DNA of 64,000 bases, taken from assembly GCA_002345675.1 (NCBI GenBank), contig DDWL01000042.1:1-64000 (forward strand), written 5' to 3'. Of this stretch, positions 18,334 through 27,970 are shown piece after piece; positions within the stretch are counted from its first letter, which is position 1, and the number at the start of each line of letters is the position of its first letter. Position numbers and translations under genes: made by a program. This DNA comes from Bacteroidales bacterium UBA2287. GTDB lineage: Bacteria; Bacteroidota; Bacteroidia; Bacteroidales; Tenuifilaceae. The notes beneath the pieces were generated by a model. It was not told the origin of the DNA. It did not search any database and saw only the letters and a program-made list of their open reading frames with translations.

Positions 18334-20829
18334 ATGAACTATTTAAAATTGATTTTTCTAATTTTATCCATAGCCATATCGGAAAGTTTGTTTGCTCAAA
18401 ACACCTTAAAAGGCAGGGTAATCGACAGCGAAACAGGTAAACCACTTCCCTTTGTAAATATAGTTTATAATCAACGAGGACAAGGGTTTACAACGTCGAT
18501 AAATGGGAGTTTCGAGTTTACAACTTACGAAACAATTACCCAGCTGCAAACCAGCTACATTGGCTACGAGCCAAAAAAAGTAAGGGTTGCCAGCGAATCG
18601 TTTGTCAGCTTTTTAACCATTGAACTAAATCCCACAAGCTATAATATCGAAGAGGTTGTAGTAAAACCAGGTATTAATCCTGCTCATAGGCTAATCGATT
18701 CGGTTTATGCAAACCGCACCCGAAACAACCCCGAAAACCTAAAGTCGTTCCGCTACACCAGCTATAATAAGCTGACCTTCAGACGCGAACCCGACACTGC
18801 TTACTTTCGAAGTATTCTGTCGAAAAGCGTTCCCGATTCGGTAAAAAGCGCACTTATTGAGCAACGGGTTCGGAACTTTGAGAAAAATCGTGAAAAAAGG
18901 CCCGATATTATTACCGAATCGGTTACAAATAGGTTTTACAAAAAGCCCAATAGCAATTACGAGGAGGTGCTTGCAACTCGCATGTCGGGTTACTCCGAGG
19001 CGTATGCAGTGCTTTTAGCCACTCAAATTCAGTCGTTTTCGTTTTACCCCGAGTACTTCACGCTATTTCAAAAAACATTTTTAAACCCAATAAGTAGAAG
19101 TAGTCACAACCACTATTCTTTTATTTTAGAAGAAAAGTACCTTTCCGAATCGGGACGCGATACTGTGTTCGTAATAACTTTTCGACCCCGCAAAAACAGC
19201 AACTTCGACGGATTAAAAGGGGTAATGTACATTAACTCTAACGGCTATGCCGTTCAAAACGTTTTGGCACAGCCTGCCAAACCAATGGACTTAACTTTTA
19301 ACGGTGAAATTCAACAGCGATACGAGCTAATCGATGGCAAGCAATGGTTTCCTACAGAGTTGAACCTATCGATTAAAATATATACTGCCAGATCAGGTCT
19401 TGCACCAACCAACCCAAAAAAACTTCCCATTTACCTTTTAGGAACTGGTCGCACCTATATAAATAACATTGTAATAAACCCAAATGTCGATTCTGTAAAG
19501 TTTAGCCATGTTGAACTGACAATGAATCCCGAGATGCATAAACGTAGTGCTGAATTTTGGAATCAGTACCGCACCGACAGCCTTACTTTGCACGAAAAAA
19601 AATCGTACAAAACGCTCGACAGTCTTGGCAAAGCAGCAAACCTCGACTTTATTAACAAACTTGCAATTTCAGCCTTTTCGGGAAAACTCGACCTTGGCTA
19701 TGTTGCTGTCGACATTAGCAAATTAGTGAACTACAACCGTTTTGAAGGCTACCGCTTAGGCTTAGGACTCGAAACTGGCTCGAAAATATCGAAAACCTTT
19801 GCCCTTGGAGGCTATGCAGCCTATGGCTTCGACGATGCAAAAGCGAAGTATGGCGCTCATGCAAGCGTTTGGCTAAATAAAAAGTACGAAGTTCAATTTA
19901 AAGCGGCCTACCAATTCGACATTCGAGAGCCAGGCAGCTTCGATTTTTCGGGTAGCAGAGCCATAGCAAACCCCGATTACATCTATTCTTTTTACAATAA
20001 CAAGCTCGATTACGTTGAGAAAAAATCGGCTCAGCTTAGCTTTCGTTCACTTAAATACTTACACACAACACTTTTTGCTTCGCAAAGTAATTTTGAAGTT
20101 GGCTCCGATTTTCGCTACGTGCCTCAACCTGGCGATACAACAAACAACTTCAGCAACTTCGAAACAGGAGTAAAACTTCGAATTGTTTGGAACGAAAAAT
20201 TTGCGCAATCGCCCTGGGGAATTATGCCCCTTACAATTGGGAACCCAATGGTTTGGCTAAACTATGCCAAAGGCATTAAGGAGTTTGGGGGAGAATTCGA
20301 CTACCATCGGGTAGAGCTAAGGTACCGCCAGCGAATTAGTAGCCCAATGCTTGGTCAAACCCAAATTACTGCTTGTGCAGGGCAAGTTTTTGGAACAGCT
20401 CCCCTTTCGCTTCTGTACTTTGGCCGTGGAATGGCAGACATGAGTTATCTTTTTGGCATTGAATCGTTTAACACAATGGATAGGTATTCATTTGTAGCCA
20501 ATCGAATTGTAAATATTTTTCTTACTCATAATTTCCGACCTTTTTCGAGCAAACTCAACGGAAAAATGTCGAACCCAAGTTTAACTATTGTTCAAAAATT
20601 TGCCATTGGCAGCTTTTCAAAGAAAAGTATGCACGGAGGTAATATTGAAAATTTGAAATCGCTAAGTCGCGGTTACTGGGAATCATCAATTCAAATTAAC
20701 GACTTGTTAAAGATTGCCTTTAGCGGTTTAGGTATTGGAGTTTCGTATAACACTGGGTACTATTCGAGCAAAACATGGAAAGATAACCTTGCCATTTCGC
20801 TTACGGTTAACTTTATATTTCAACAATAA
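18334..20829 (+). CDS. DUF5686 / carboxypeptidase-regulatory-like outer membrane protein
   Basis: An 831-residue exported protein with signal peptide ending ESLFAQ. Residues of about 22-110 form a carboxypeptidase-regulatory-like beta-sandwich (LKGRVIDSETGKPLPFVNI, YIGYEPKKV). The remainder matches the DUF5686 family: IEEVVVKPGINPAHRLIDSV, then a long beta-strand-rich barrel-like region ending in an aromatic residue after LAISLTVNFIFQQ, as outer membrane barrels usually do. It resembles TonB-dependent receptors at the N-terminus but has no plug. The molecular role of the family is not established; an outer membrane transport or assembly role is a guess. Confidence 0.8.
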   Translation: MNYLKLIFLILSIAISESLFAQNTLKGRVIDSETGKPLPFVNIVYNQRGQGFTTSINGSFEFTTYETITQLQTSYIGYEPKKVRVASESFVSFLTIELNPTSYNIEEVVVKPGINPAHRLIDSVYANRTRNNPENLKSFRYTSYNKLTFRREPDTAYFRSILSKSVPDSVKSALIEQRVRNFEKNREKRPDIITESVTNRFYKKPNSNYEEVLATRMSGYSEAYAVLLATQIQSFSFYPEYFTLFQKTFLNPISRSSHNHYSFILEEKYLSESGRDTVFVITFRPRKNSNFDGLKGVMYINSNGYAVQNVLAQPAKPMDLTFNGEIQQRYELIDGKQWFPTELNLSIKIYTARSGLAPTNPKKLPIYLLGTGRTYINNIVINPNVDSVKFSHVELTMNPEMHKRSAEFWNQYRTDSLTLHEKKSYKTLDSLGKAANLDFINKLAISAFSGKLDLGYVAVDISKLVNYNRFEGYRLGLGLETGSKISKTFALGGYAAYGFDDAKAKYGAHASVWLNKKYEVQFKAAYQFDIREPGSFDFSGSRAIANPDYIYSFYNNKLDYVEKKSAQLSFRSLKYLHTTLFASQSNFEVGSDFRYVPQPGDTTNNFSNFETGVKLRIVWNEKFAQSPWGIMPLTIGNPMVWLNYAKGIKEFGGEFDYHRVELRYRQRISSPMLGQTQITACAGQVFGTAPLSLLYFGRGMADMSYLFGIESFNTMDRYSFVANRIVNIFLTHNFRPFSSKLNGKMSNPSLTIVQKFAIGSFSKKSMHGGNIENLKSLSRGYWESSIQINDLLKIAFSGLGIGVSYNTGYYSSKTWKDNLAISLTVNFIFQQ

Positions 20830-20915
20830 ACTCTTTTAGCATAATTTAGCAGCTACGCTACTGTATATTTTTTCCCTTAGTCTTTAAACTGCGCCACTAT
20901 CTGCCAAGCAACCCG

Positions 20916-20972
20916 ACTGAACCGACCAAAGGGAGTTCAGTACTGCCTGCGTGCCATCACTTCGGCAGGCAG
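20916..20972. repeat. Two small intergenic hairpins after the DUF5686 gene
   Basis: ACTGAAC (20916-20922) pairs with GTTCAGT (20935-20941). CTGCCTGC (20943-20950) pairs with GCAGGCAG (20965-20972) across a 14-base loop. Neither is followed by a T tract, so they look more like repeated palindromic sequence than a classic terminator. Confidence 0.45.
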
Positions 20973-21006
20973 GAAAGTAAAACCCAACCCATAATGTGTG
21001 TAGTTT

Positions 21007-21303
21007 TTATTCGTCAATTCGGTTTTCAATATCCATTTTCTGGTGTAAAACTCTTATTATCTCAACAACATTGCTTCTAGATTTCTTGTAGAAAATAATA
21101 TGCGATTTCACCAATGATGCTCTATATCCTTTTTTAATGTAGTCAACTGATTTGCCACTTTCAAAGTTCTCAGCAATAAATTCGATTTCGTCCAAAATTA
21201 GATTGTAATATCTATCTGCTTGCTCAAGCGACCAGTTTTCATAAGTGTACAACCATATCTTTTCGATATCTTGATTTGCTTTCTCACTAATTAAGTATCT
21301 CAT
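21007..21303 (-). CDS. parE: ParE/RelE-family toxin
   Basis: A 98-residue ParE-type toxin of a type II toxin-antitoxin pair. ParE proteins usually poison DNA gyrase, while RelE relatives cut mRNA; sequence alone does not settle which applies. Family features include YLISEKANQDIEKIWLYTYE, GYRASLVKSHIIFYKK and a C-terminal VEIIRVLHQKMD. Its start codon overlaps the end of the antitoxin gene by 4 bases, indicating translational coupling. Confidence 0.88.
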   Translation of the reverse strand: MRYLISEKANQDIEKIWLYTYENWSLEQADRYYNLILDEIEFIAENFESGKSVDYIKKGYRASLVKSHIIFYKKSRSNVVEIIRVLHQKMDIENRIDE

Positions 21304-21548
21304 TTCTTCAAGTGCTTAGCATGAAGATTTTTAAGGCTTTCTGTACGGTTAAAGTCTTTAACAAATCCACTCTTCTCACCAATTTCAAGTTCCTTAATAA
21401 GAGCTTTATACCTATTCTCCTCATTCTCCAAAAGACGAAGAGCTGTTCTAATAACCTCACTGACGGACGAAAACTTTCCAGTAGAGATTTTCTCATTAAT
21501 AAAGTTCTCGAAGTATTCTCCAAGTAGTATTGATGTATTTTTTGCCAT
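21300..21548 (-). CDS. parD: ParD-family antitoxin
   Basis: An 82-residue ParD/CC2985-type antitoxin: MAKNTSILLGEYFENFINEK, then GKFSSVSEVIRTALRLLE, the ribbon-helix-helix DNA-binding fold, then a Lys/Glu-rich tail expected to wrap the toxin. The upstream in-frame extension to 21647 runs through the palindromic operator and is rejected. Its own operator is probably the 21-bp palindrome just upstream. Confidence 0.88.
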   Translation of the reverse strand: MAKNTSILLGEYFENFINEKISTGKFSSVSEVIRTALRLLENEENRYKALIKELEIGEKSGFVKDFNRTESLKNLHAKHLKK

Positions 21549-21566
21549 AGATGATATTTTTTTCAA

Positions 21567-21587
21567 AAATACCAATTCTTGGTATTT
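21567..21587. promoter_or_regulatory. Palindromic operator candidate of parDE
   Basis: A perfect inverted repeat with 9-bp arms, AAATACCAA and TTGGTATTT, around a TTC spacer, 18 bases upstream of the parD start codon. ParD-type antitoxins repress their own operons by binding palindromes in this position. Confidence 0.65.
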
Positions 21588-21719
21588 ATTCAAAATCTCG
21601 GAACAGTTTTTTGATAAAATTACACAGCATTTCCACACAACCACCAAAACAGAATAGCGGCGAAATTATGTTTCTTTTGGCACTCTTCTTGCAAACCCCT
21701 TTTTCATAAAAATTTCAAT

Positions 21720-22520
21720 ATGAAATCGCTACGGCTTATTTATGCAATAATTGCATTACTTTACTTCCAACCCACATTCTCGCAGTTGAATTGCAAAACC
21801 ATTCAGCGCAACGACAGCACAACTACCGTATGCTATCACGCCAATAAAAAGCAATCGACTATTGAGAGTTGGAACGAAAACAAGTACTGGGGACGAATGC
21901 AATGCTTCGATTCCAAAGGAAAAGAAATTATCAACTACCAGCTTCGCAGGGTTGCAGGGCATGCCTCGGTTTACCTAAATTATTACTCCAACGGACAAGT
22001 TAGCAAGGCCGAGTACAGTTCGGCTCCCGACGGGGGAATTCAATTCTACAGAATAATACATCATTTTAACGAGCAGGGCGAACAAACTGGTTATACAGAC
22101 TTAAGCCAACCCGACGGACGACCCGTTATTACAATTCCTCAACATTTATACAAAAACCCCGACGAGCAATCGCCAGTTGTAAAAGTACCAGTAAAACCCG
22201 AAGTAATTAAATGTGCTGTTCCCTTTCAAACCGTTTACAGGGTAACAAACGAAACTCGACGAAAAGTTACAATTAACCTTATTCCGCTCAACAGCCAATG
22301 GGCAACTCTAAAGCCTCATAAGCAGGTCGTTATTAAAGCAAAAACCTCTATTGCCATCGACTCAATTATTCTTGCCGAAAGGTTCATGTCGCTCGAGGAG
22401 TCGTACCGTATTGAAGTAGTTTCACCAAAAAAAGTAAACAAGCAACCAAAGGTTATTGCTGCAATACCCAAGGAAAGTACCGCTCGAAAGGAATATACTT
22501 GGCACTTAGTGGAGAAGTAG
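21720..22520 (+). CDS. Exported hypothetical protein
   Basis: 266 aa with a signal peptide (MKSLRLIYAIIALLYFQPTF, cleaved near SQ). The middle (residues about 60-140) has MORN/YwqK-like elements: RMQCFDSKGKEIINYQL, YLNYYSNGQVSKAEY, HHFNEQGEQTGYTDL. The C-terminal part is beta-rich and Lys-rich with no known motif. It is divergent from parD with no operon partner. Function unknown. Confidence 0.6.
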   Translation: MKSLRLIYAIIALLYFQPTFSQLNCKTIQRNDSTTTVCYHANKKQSTIESWNENKYWGRMQCFDSKGKEIINYQLRRVAGHASVYLNYYSNGQVSKAEYSSAPDGGIQFYRIIHHFNEQGEQTGYTDLSQPDGRPVITIPQHLYKNPDEQSPVVKVPVKPEVIKCAVPFQTVYRVTNETRRKVTINLIPLNSQWATLKPHKQVVIKAKTSIAIDSIILAERFMSLEESYRIEVVSPKKVNKQPKVIAAIPKESTARKEYTWHLVEK

Positions 22521-22934
22521 AGGGTTCTCAGTTCTCGGTTCTCGGTTTTCAGTTCTCTATTGCAAGCCCTGAGCTGCTATGCCCTGAGTTTATCGAAGGG
22601 TCGAAGGGTCAGTTTTCAGTTCTCGGTTGCGAGCCCTGAGCTGCTATGCCCTGAGTTTATCGAAGGGTCGAAGGGTCAGTTCTCGGTTTTCAGGACACTG
22701 AGTTTATCGAAGTGTCGGACTTCCAGCCAATCACCCAATCATTCAATCATTCAGTCCCCCAATAGATAAAAATCCGTGAAGATCTGTTAAATCTGCGTTA
22801 CTTGTACTGAGTTTATCGAAGTATCTGTGTTCTATTAATGCACCATCAAATTTCTTTTTCCCTACCCTGAAAAAATCCCCCTAATTTTCTTACCTTTGCC
22901 GTTCTGTTTTAAAACGTAACTCTCTAATTTTTAT
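22521..22934. repeat. Intergenic cluster of direct repeats before valS
   Basis: No gene is supported here. Two near-identical 49-base units (22566-22614 and 22633-22681, period 67) contain CCCTGAGCTGC and CCTGAGTTTATCGAAGG. Two shorter relatives, CTGAGTTTATCGAAGTGTC (about 22697) and CTGAGTTTATCGAAGTATC (about 22807), follow. Between them are simple TTCTCGGTT and CAATCATTC tracts. Open frames that cross this stretch are made of the repeats themselves. Confidence 0.75.
22891..22898 (+). promoter_or_regulatory. Putative -7 element of the valS-era-der operon
   Basis: TACCTTTG fits TAnnTTTG and lies 36 bases before the valS start codon, at the end of the repeat-filled gap. No clear -33 box. Confidence 0.45.
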
Positions 22935-25562
22935 ATGGAAATACCCGCACGTTACAACCCTACAGAGGTTGAAGATAAATGGTACTCGTACTGGATGAAG
23001 AATGGATTTTTCCACTCAACGCCCGACAATCGTGAACCCTACTGCATTGTTATTCCTCCACCCAACGTTACAGGAGTGCTGCACATGGGGCATATGCTTA
23101 ATAATACAATTCAAGATGTGCTGGTGCGCCGTGCGCGCATGCAGGGCAAAAATGCCTGCTGGGTTCCTGGCACCGACCATGCATCAATTGCTACAGAGGC
23201 AAAGGTTGTAGCAAAACTTAGAGCCGAAGGTATCGACAAAAATTCGCTTACCCGCGAGCAGTTTCTCGAGCATGCTTGGGAATGGAAAGAAAAGCATGGT
23301 GGAATCATCCTTGACCAGCTTAAAAAACTGGGAGCTTCGTGCGACTGGGAGCGAACTGCCTTTACAATGGACGAGCAACTTAGCGAAAGCGTACTCAAGG
23401 TTTTTGTCGATTTGCATAAAAAAGGGCTTATTTACCGTGGCGTTCGAATGGTTAACTGGGATCCTCAGGCAAAAACTGCCGTGTCGGACGAGGAGGTTAT
23501 TTACCGCGAAGTTCAAAGCAAACTTTACTACCTAAAATATTTTATCGATGGCGAGGATGGCTTCATAACCATTGCCACTACTCGTCCCGAAACTATTCTT
23601 GGCGACACCGCCGTTTGCGTTAACCCCAACGATCCTCGTTATGCCAACATGAAGGGAAAACGTGTTTTTGTTCCGCTTATTAAGCGTAGCGTTCCCATTA
23701 TATACGATGAGTACGTTGAAATGGAGTTCGGAACAGGTGCGCTTAAGGTTACCCCATCGCACGATGTGAACGACTACATGCTGGGCGAAAAGCATAACCT
23801 CGAAGCCATCGACATTTTTAACGACGATGGAACCATGAGCCCTGCAGCACAGCTGTACGTTGGCATGGACCGTTTCGAAGTTCGCAAACTTATTGTTAAG
23901 GATTTGGAAGAAGCTGGCAATGTTGCCAAAATCGAAGACTACCTCAACAAAGTTGGCTATAGCGAGAGAACCGACGCCGTTATCGAACCTAAACTTTCGA
24001 TGCAGTGGTTTTTGAAAATGAAGGACCTTTCGCAACCTGCTCTGGATGCGGTTATGAATGGTGAAATTCAGATTCACCCTCCAAAATATGTAAACACCTA
24101 CCGCCATTGGATGGAGAACGTAAAGGACTGGTGCCTTTCGCGTCAGCTTTGGTGGGGGCACCGAATTCCTGCCTGGTATTTACCCGAAGGAGGTTACGTA
24201 GTAGCCGAAAACGAAACTGAAGCCCTTGAGTTGGCTCGCCAAAAAAGCGGAAACGCAAATATAACTCTTGCTCAGCTTAGGCAAGATGAAGACGTTCTCG
24301 ATACGTGGTTCAGCTCATGGCTATGGCCCATTTCGGTTTTCGATGGAATTCGTAAGCCCGATAACGCCGACATTAAGTACTACTACCCTACCGATATTCT
24401 GGTTACTGCTCCCGAAATTCTATTCTTTTGGGTTGCCCGTATGATTATTGCTGGCTACGAGTATTTGGGCAAAAAGCCATTTAGCACCGTTTACCTTACA
24501 GGAATTGTTCGCGACGCCCAAAGGCGTAAAATGAGCAAGTCGTTGGGTAACAGTCCCGACCCACTCGATTTGGTTAAACAGTTTGGTGCCGACGGAATGC
24601 GCATGGGTATGATGCTATGCTCGCCCGCTGGAAACGATATTCTTTACGACGATAATCTTCCCGAACAGGGTCGAAATTTCAGCAACAAAATTTGGAATGC
24701 CTTTAGGCTGGTAAAAGGTTGGAATGTTGATAGTGCAATTCCTCAACCCGAGCATTCGGCGCTGGCTATCGACTGGTTCAACAACATGCTTAGCCGCGAA
24801 ATGGAGCAAATTAACGACCATTTCGACAAGCACCGCCTTTCGGAAGCAATGATGACCGTTTACAAACTTTTCTGGGACGAGTTCTCATCGTGGCTTCTCG
24901 AAATTATTAAGCCTGCATACCAAGCACCTATCGATGCTAAAACGCATAAGGAGGTTCTCGATATATTCGAAAAGCTTATAAAACTGCTTCACCCATTTAT
25001 GCCGTTTATTACCGAGGAACTTTGGCAGCTTATAGAAACCCGCAACGATGGCGAAAGCATTATGAATACTATGCTACCCGAGGTTCAGCCTTACAACTCC
25101 GACCTTATTGCTCGTTTCGAATTAATGAAAGAAGTTGTTGCCGGAGTTCGTACTATTCGTCAGGATAAAAACATACCTAACAAGCAAAGCCTTTCGCTTT
25201 ACGTTAAGTCGGCATCGAATGCCCTTAATGGCATTGAAAGCGTAATTGTAAAACTTGCTGGGCTTAGCGAACTGCAAAGCACAACCGAAAAAGTTGAAGG
25301 CAGTGCAAGTTTTATGGTAAAATCGGACGAGTACTTTGTTCCGCTTACTGGATTAATTAATAACGACGACGAAATTGCCCGCTTAACCAAGGAACTAAAT
25401 TATGCAAAAGATTTTCTCGAAAGCGTAATGAAGAAACTAAGCAACGAGCGGTTTGTGAACAGCGCTCCCGCTCAGGTTGTTGATGTAGAGAAGAAAAAGC
25501 AGGCCGACGCCGAAGAGAAAATAAAAGTAATTGAGGAGCGACTGGCTGCTTTAAAAAAGTAA
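22935..25562 (+). CDS. valS: Valyl-tRNA synthetase
   Basis: Attaches valine to tRNA-Val using ATP in the cytoplasm. Class I synthetase signatures are complete: the HIGH-type motif PPPNVTGVLHMGH (residues 41-53) and KMSKS at residues 532-536. Between them lies the editing (CP1) domain with TTRPETILGDTAV. The C-terminal part (about 800-875) is a Lys/Glu-rich coiled coil, the tRNA-binding arm. Length 875 aa is normal for Bacteroidota. It is followed after 9 bases by era and then der, so the three appear co-transcribed. Confidence 0.97.
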   Translation: MEIPARYNPTEVEDKWYSYWMKNGFFHSTPDNREPYCIVIPPPNVTGVLHMGHMLNNTIQDVLVRRARMQGKNACWVPGTDHASIATEAKVVAKLRAEGIDKNSLTREQFLEHAWEWKEKHGGIILDQLKKLGASCDWERTAFTMDEQLSESVLKVFVDLHKKGLIYRGVRMVNWDPQAKTAVSDEEVIYREVQSKLYYLKYFIDGEDGFITIATTRPETILGDTAVCVNPNDPRYANMKGKRVFVPLIKRSVPIIYDEYVEMEFGTGALKVTPSHDVNDYMLGEKHNLEAIDIFNDDGTMSPAAQLYVGMDRFEVRKLIVKDLEEAGNVAKIEDYLNKVGYSERTDAVIEPKLSMQWFLKMKDLSQPALDAVMNGEIQIHPPKYVNTYRHWMENVKDWCLSRQLWWGHRIPAWYLPEGGYVVAENETEALELARQKSGNANITLAQLRQDEDVLDTWFSSWLWPISVFDGIRKPDNADIKYYYPTDILVTAPEILFFWVARMIIAGYEYLGKKPFSTVYLTGIVRDAQRRKMSKSLGNSPDPLDLVKQFGADGMRMGMMLCSPAGNDILYDDNLPEQGRNFSNKIWNAFRLVKGWNVDSAIPQPEHSALAIDWFNNMLSREMEQINDHFDKHRLSEAMMTVYKLFWDEFSSWLLEIIKPAYQAPIDAKTHKEVLDIFEKLIKLLHPFMPFITEELWQLIETRNDGESIMNTMLPEVQPYNSDLIARFELMKEVVAGVRTIRQDKNIPNKQSLSLYVKSASNALNGIESVIVKLAGLSELQSTTEKVEGSASFMVKSDEYFVPLTGLINNDDEIARLTKELNYAKDFLESVMKKLSNERFVNSAPAQVVDVEKKKQADAEEKIKVIEERLAALKK

Positions 25563-25571
25563 AAATTTGAT

Positions 25572-26453
25572 ATGGGTCATAAATCGGGATTTGTAAACAT
25601 TGTTGGTAACCCTAACGTAGGGAAATCGACCATTATGAACGCCCTTGTGGGCGAAAAACTCTCCATAATTACAAGCAAGGCGCAAACCACGCGGCACCGA
25701 ATTATGGGAGTTGTAAACAGTCCCGATTTTCAGATTGTTTACTCCGACACGCCAGGCATTCTGAAACCTGCCTATAAGTTGCAGGAGTCGATGATGCGCT
25801 TTGTGCATTCGGCTTTTGAGGATGCCGATGTGGTGCTATACGTTACCGACACAGTGGAATCGCCAACCTATAGCGACGAGTATGTAGCAAAACTTTGCAA
25901 ACTCGAAATTCCTGTAATTCTTGTAATTAACAAGCTCGACTTAACCAAGCAAGAAGAGGTAGAATATTTAACAGAACTTTGGTCGAAAAAAATGCCAAAT
26001 GCCAGCATTATCCCCGTTTCGGCGCTACACAACTTCAACCTCGATCAGCTTTTAAAGCAAATTGTCGAAAAGCTTCCCGAAGGGCCCGAGTACTTTCCAA
26101 AGGAAACGCTTACCGATAAAACCTTACGGTTTTTTGCCTCGGAAATTATTAGGGAGAAAATTCTACTCAACTACCAAAAGGAAATACCTTACTCCGTTGA
26201 GGTTGTGGTTGAAGAGTACACCGAGGATAAAACAATGGATAAGGTACGAGCCATTATTTACGTAGCAAGGGATTCTCAAAAAGGGATTATTATTGGTCAT
26301 CAGGGCAAAATGCTAAAGAAAGTTGGGACGGAAGCTCGAATAGACATGGAAGAATTTTTGGGCAAAAAAATATTTTTAGAACTATACGTTAAAGTTGACA
26401 CCGAGTGGCGTAACGACGACAAAAAACTTAAGAAATTCGGATACATTCAGTAA
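25572..26453 (+). CDS. era: GTPase Era, ribosome assembly factor
   Basis: Era binds the 3' end of 16S rRNA and promotes 30S subunit maturation. Visible motifs are G1 GNPNVGKS (12-19), the switch I AQTTRHRIMG, DTPG (59-62) and NKLD (120-123). A C-terminal KH domain includes IIIGHQGKMLKKVGTEARIDME, which binds RNA. Length 293 aa is standard. Confidence 0.96.
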   Translation: MGHKSGFVNIVGNPNVGKSTIMNALVGEKLSIITSKAQTTRHRIMGVVNSPDFQIVYSDTPGILKPAYKLQESMMRFVHSAFEDADVVLYVTDTVESPTYSDEYVAKLCKLEIPVILVINKLDLTKQEEVEYLTELWSKKMPNASIIPVSALHNFNLDQLLKQIVEKLPEGPEYFPKETLTDKTLRFFASEIIREKILLNYQKEIPYSVEVVVEEYTEDKTMDKVRAIIYVARDSQKGIIIGHQGKMLKKVGTEARIDMEEFLGKKIFLELYVKVDTEWRNDDKKLKKFGYIQ

Positions 26454-26471
26454 AATAGAAGGAGTACAGAA

Positions 26472-27776
26472 ATGGGAAACATGGTAGCAATAGTTGGCAG
26501 GCCCAACGTAGGAAAATCGACACTTTTCAATCGCTTGGTAGGCCGTAAGCAGGCTATTGTTGACGAAATAGCGGGCGTAACCCGCGACAGAATTTATGGT
26601 AAATCGGACTGGAACGGCAAAGAGTTCTCGGTTATCGACACTGGTGGATACATTAGGAATTCGGAAGATATTTTCGAAGAGGAAATTCGCAAACAGGTTG
26701 AACTTGCCGTTGAGGAAGCCGATGTAATTATGTTTTTAGTCGACGTAACAGCAGGCATTACCGAAATGGACAATGAGGTTGCTATTCTGCTTCGCCGAAG
26801 CAGCAAAAGGGTTGTTCTTGTTGTTAATAAAGTTGACAATAGCATGAGAAACCAAGATGCCTACGAGTTTTACTCGCTTGGCCTTGGCGAACCCTTCTGC
26901 ATTTCGTCAACAAGTGGAAGCGGCACTGGCGACTTGCTCGACGAGGTTGTAAAAACATTTGTAATTGAGGAAGAAAAAGAGGAACTCGAAATTCCACGAA
27001 TTGCGGTTGTTGGCCGCCCTAACGTTGGTAAATCGTCGCTTATTAACGCCCTTGTGGGCGAAGAGCGCAACATTGTAACCCCAATTGCTGGCACCACTCG
27101 TGATTCAATTGATACTCGTTACACCAAGTTTGGCCACGACTTTTTAATAATCGACACGGCTGGTGTAAGGCGAAAAACAAAGGTTTCTGAGGACTTGGAG
27201 TTTTACTCCGTAATGCGCTCCATTCGCTCCATCGAGTCGGCCGATGTTTGCTTGCTCCTTGTCGACGCAACCCTTGGCCTCGAAGCTCAGGACATGAACA
27301 TTTTCAACCTAATTATTAAAAACCGAAAAGGCGTAGTGCTGGTTGTTAACAAATGGGATTTGGTTGAAAAGGAAACCCAAACCATGAAAGACTATACCGA
27401 ACTAATTAGCAAACGGCTAGCGCCATTTCAGGATGTGCCCATAGTTTTCACTTCGGCAATAACCAAGCAGCGAATTCATAAAATTCTCGAAGAGGCACAG
27501 CGCGTTTCCGATAACCGAAGACGTAAAATTGCGACATCGAAGCTAAACGACTTTGTTGAAGAAGTGGTTGGAATATACCCTCCCCCATCGCATAAAGGTA
27601 AAATTGTAAAAATTAAGTATGCCACGCAGCTGCCTACCTACGCGCCTTCGTTTGCATTCTTTTGCAATTTACCCCAATACGTAAAAGAGCCATACAAGCG
27701 CTATATCGAAAACAAACTTCGTGAGCACTACGATTTTTGCGGAGTTCCAATTCAAATTTTCTTTAGACCGAAGTAG
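26472..27776 (+). CDS. der: GTPase Der (EngA), 50S assembly factor
   Basis: Double GTPase required for large ribosomal subunit assembly. Two tandem G domains are plain: GRPNVGKS at 9-16 and again at 181-188, each with its own DTGG or DTAG and an NKVD or NKWD motif. The C-terminal KH-like domain ends IFFRPK as usual. It starts 18 bases after era; GGAG lies just upstream of the ATG. Likely last gene of the operon, with a hairpin terminator 107 bases downstream. Confidence 0.97.
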   Translation: MGNMVAIVGRPNVGKSTLFNRLVGRKQAIVDEIAGVTRDRIYGKSDWNGKEFSVIDTGGYIRNSEDIFEEEIRKQVELAVEEADVIMFLVDVTAGITEMDNEVAILLRRSSKRVVLVVNKVDNSMRNQDAYEFYSLGLGEPFCISSTSGSGTGDLLDEVVKTFVIEEEKEELEIPRIAVVGRPNVGKSSLINALVGEERNIVTPIAGTTRDSIDTRYTKFGHDFLIIDTAGVRRKTKVSEDLEFYSVMRSIRSIESADVCLLLVDATLGLEAQDMNIFNLIIKNRKGVVLVVNKWDLVEKETQTMKDYTELISKRLAPFQDVPIVFTSAITKQRIHKILEEAQRVSDNRRRKIATSKLNDFVEEVVGIYPPPSHKGKIVKIKYATQLPTYAPSFAFFCNLPQYVKEPYKRYIENKLREHYDFCGVPIQIFFRPK

Positions 27777-27870
27777 GACGGTCGGCAGTTGGCAGTCGGC
27801 AGTTCTCTGTTGGCAGTCAACAGTCAATAGTCTTCGGACTCCAGACTTCGGACTCCAGACTCCGGACTTC
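27777..27870. repeat. Short tandem repeats after der
   Basis: Runs of GGCAGT(T/C) followed by repeated GACTTCGGACTCCA units (about 27831-27869) fill this gap. They form no gene and read as low-complexity intergenic repeats. Confidence 0.65.
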
Positions 27871-27882
27871 TTATTAAACTCT

Positions 27883-27930
27883 AAGCAATAAAATCAATCT
27901 TAAATGGGTTATTTTATTGCTTTTTTTATT
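27883..27930 (+). terminator. Terminator of the valS-era-der operon
   Basis: AAGCAATAAAAT (27883-27894) pairs perfectly with ATTTTATTGCTT (27911-27922) over a 16-base loop and runs straight into a T tract. AT-rich stem, so strength is uncertain. Confidence 0.6.
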
Positions 27931-27970
27931 TTTATATTCAACCTTTATTGTATAAAACAGCATTAAAGAA

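Noticed and set aside
22560..22769. Open frame of 69 codons before valS
   Set aside because: Made of the direct repeats themselves (repeated SLSKG and LCPEFIEGS); not a gene.
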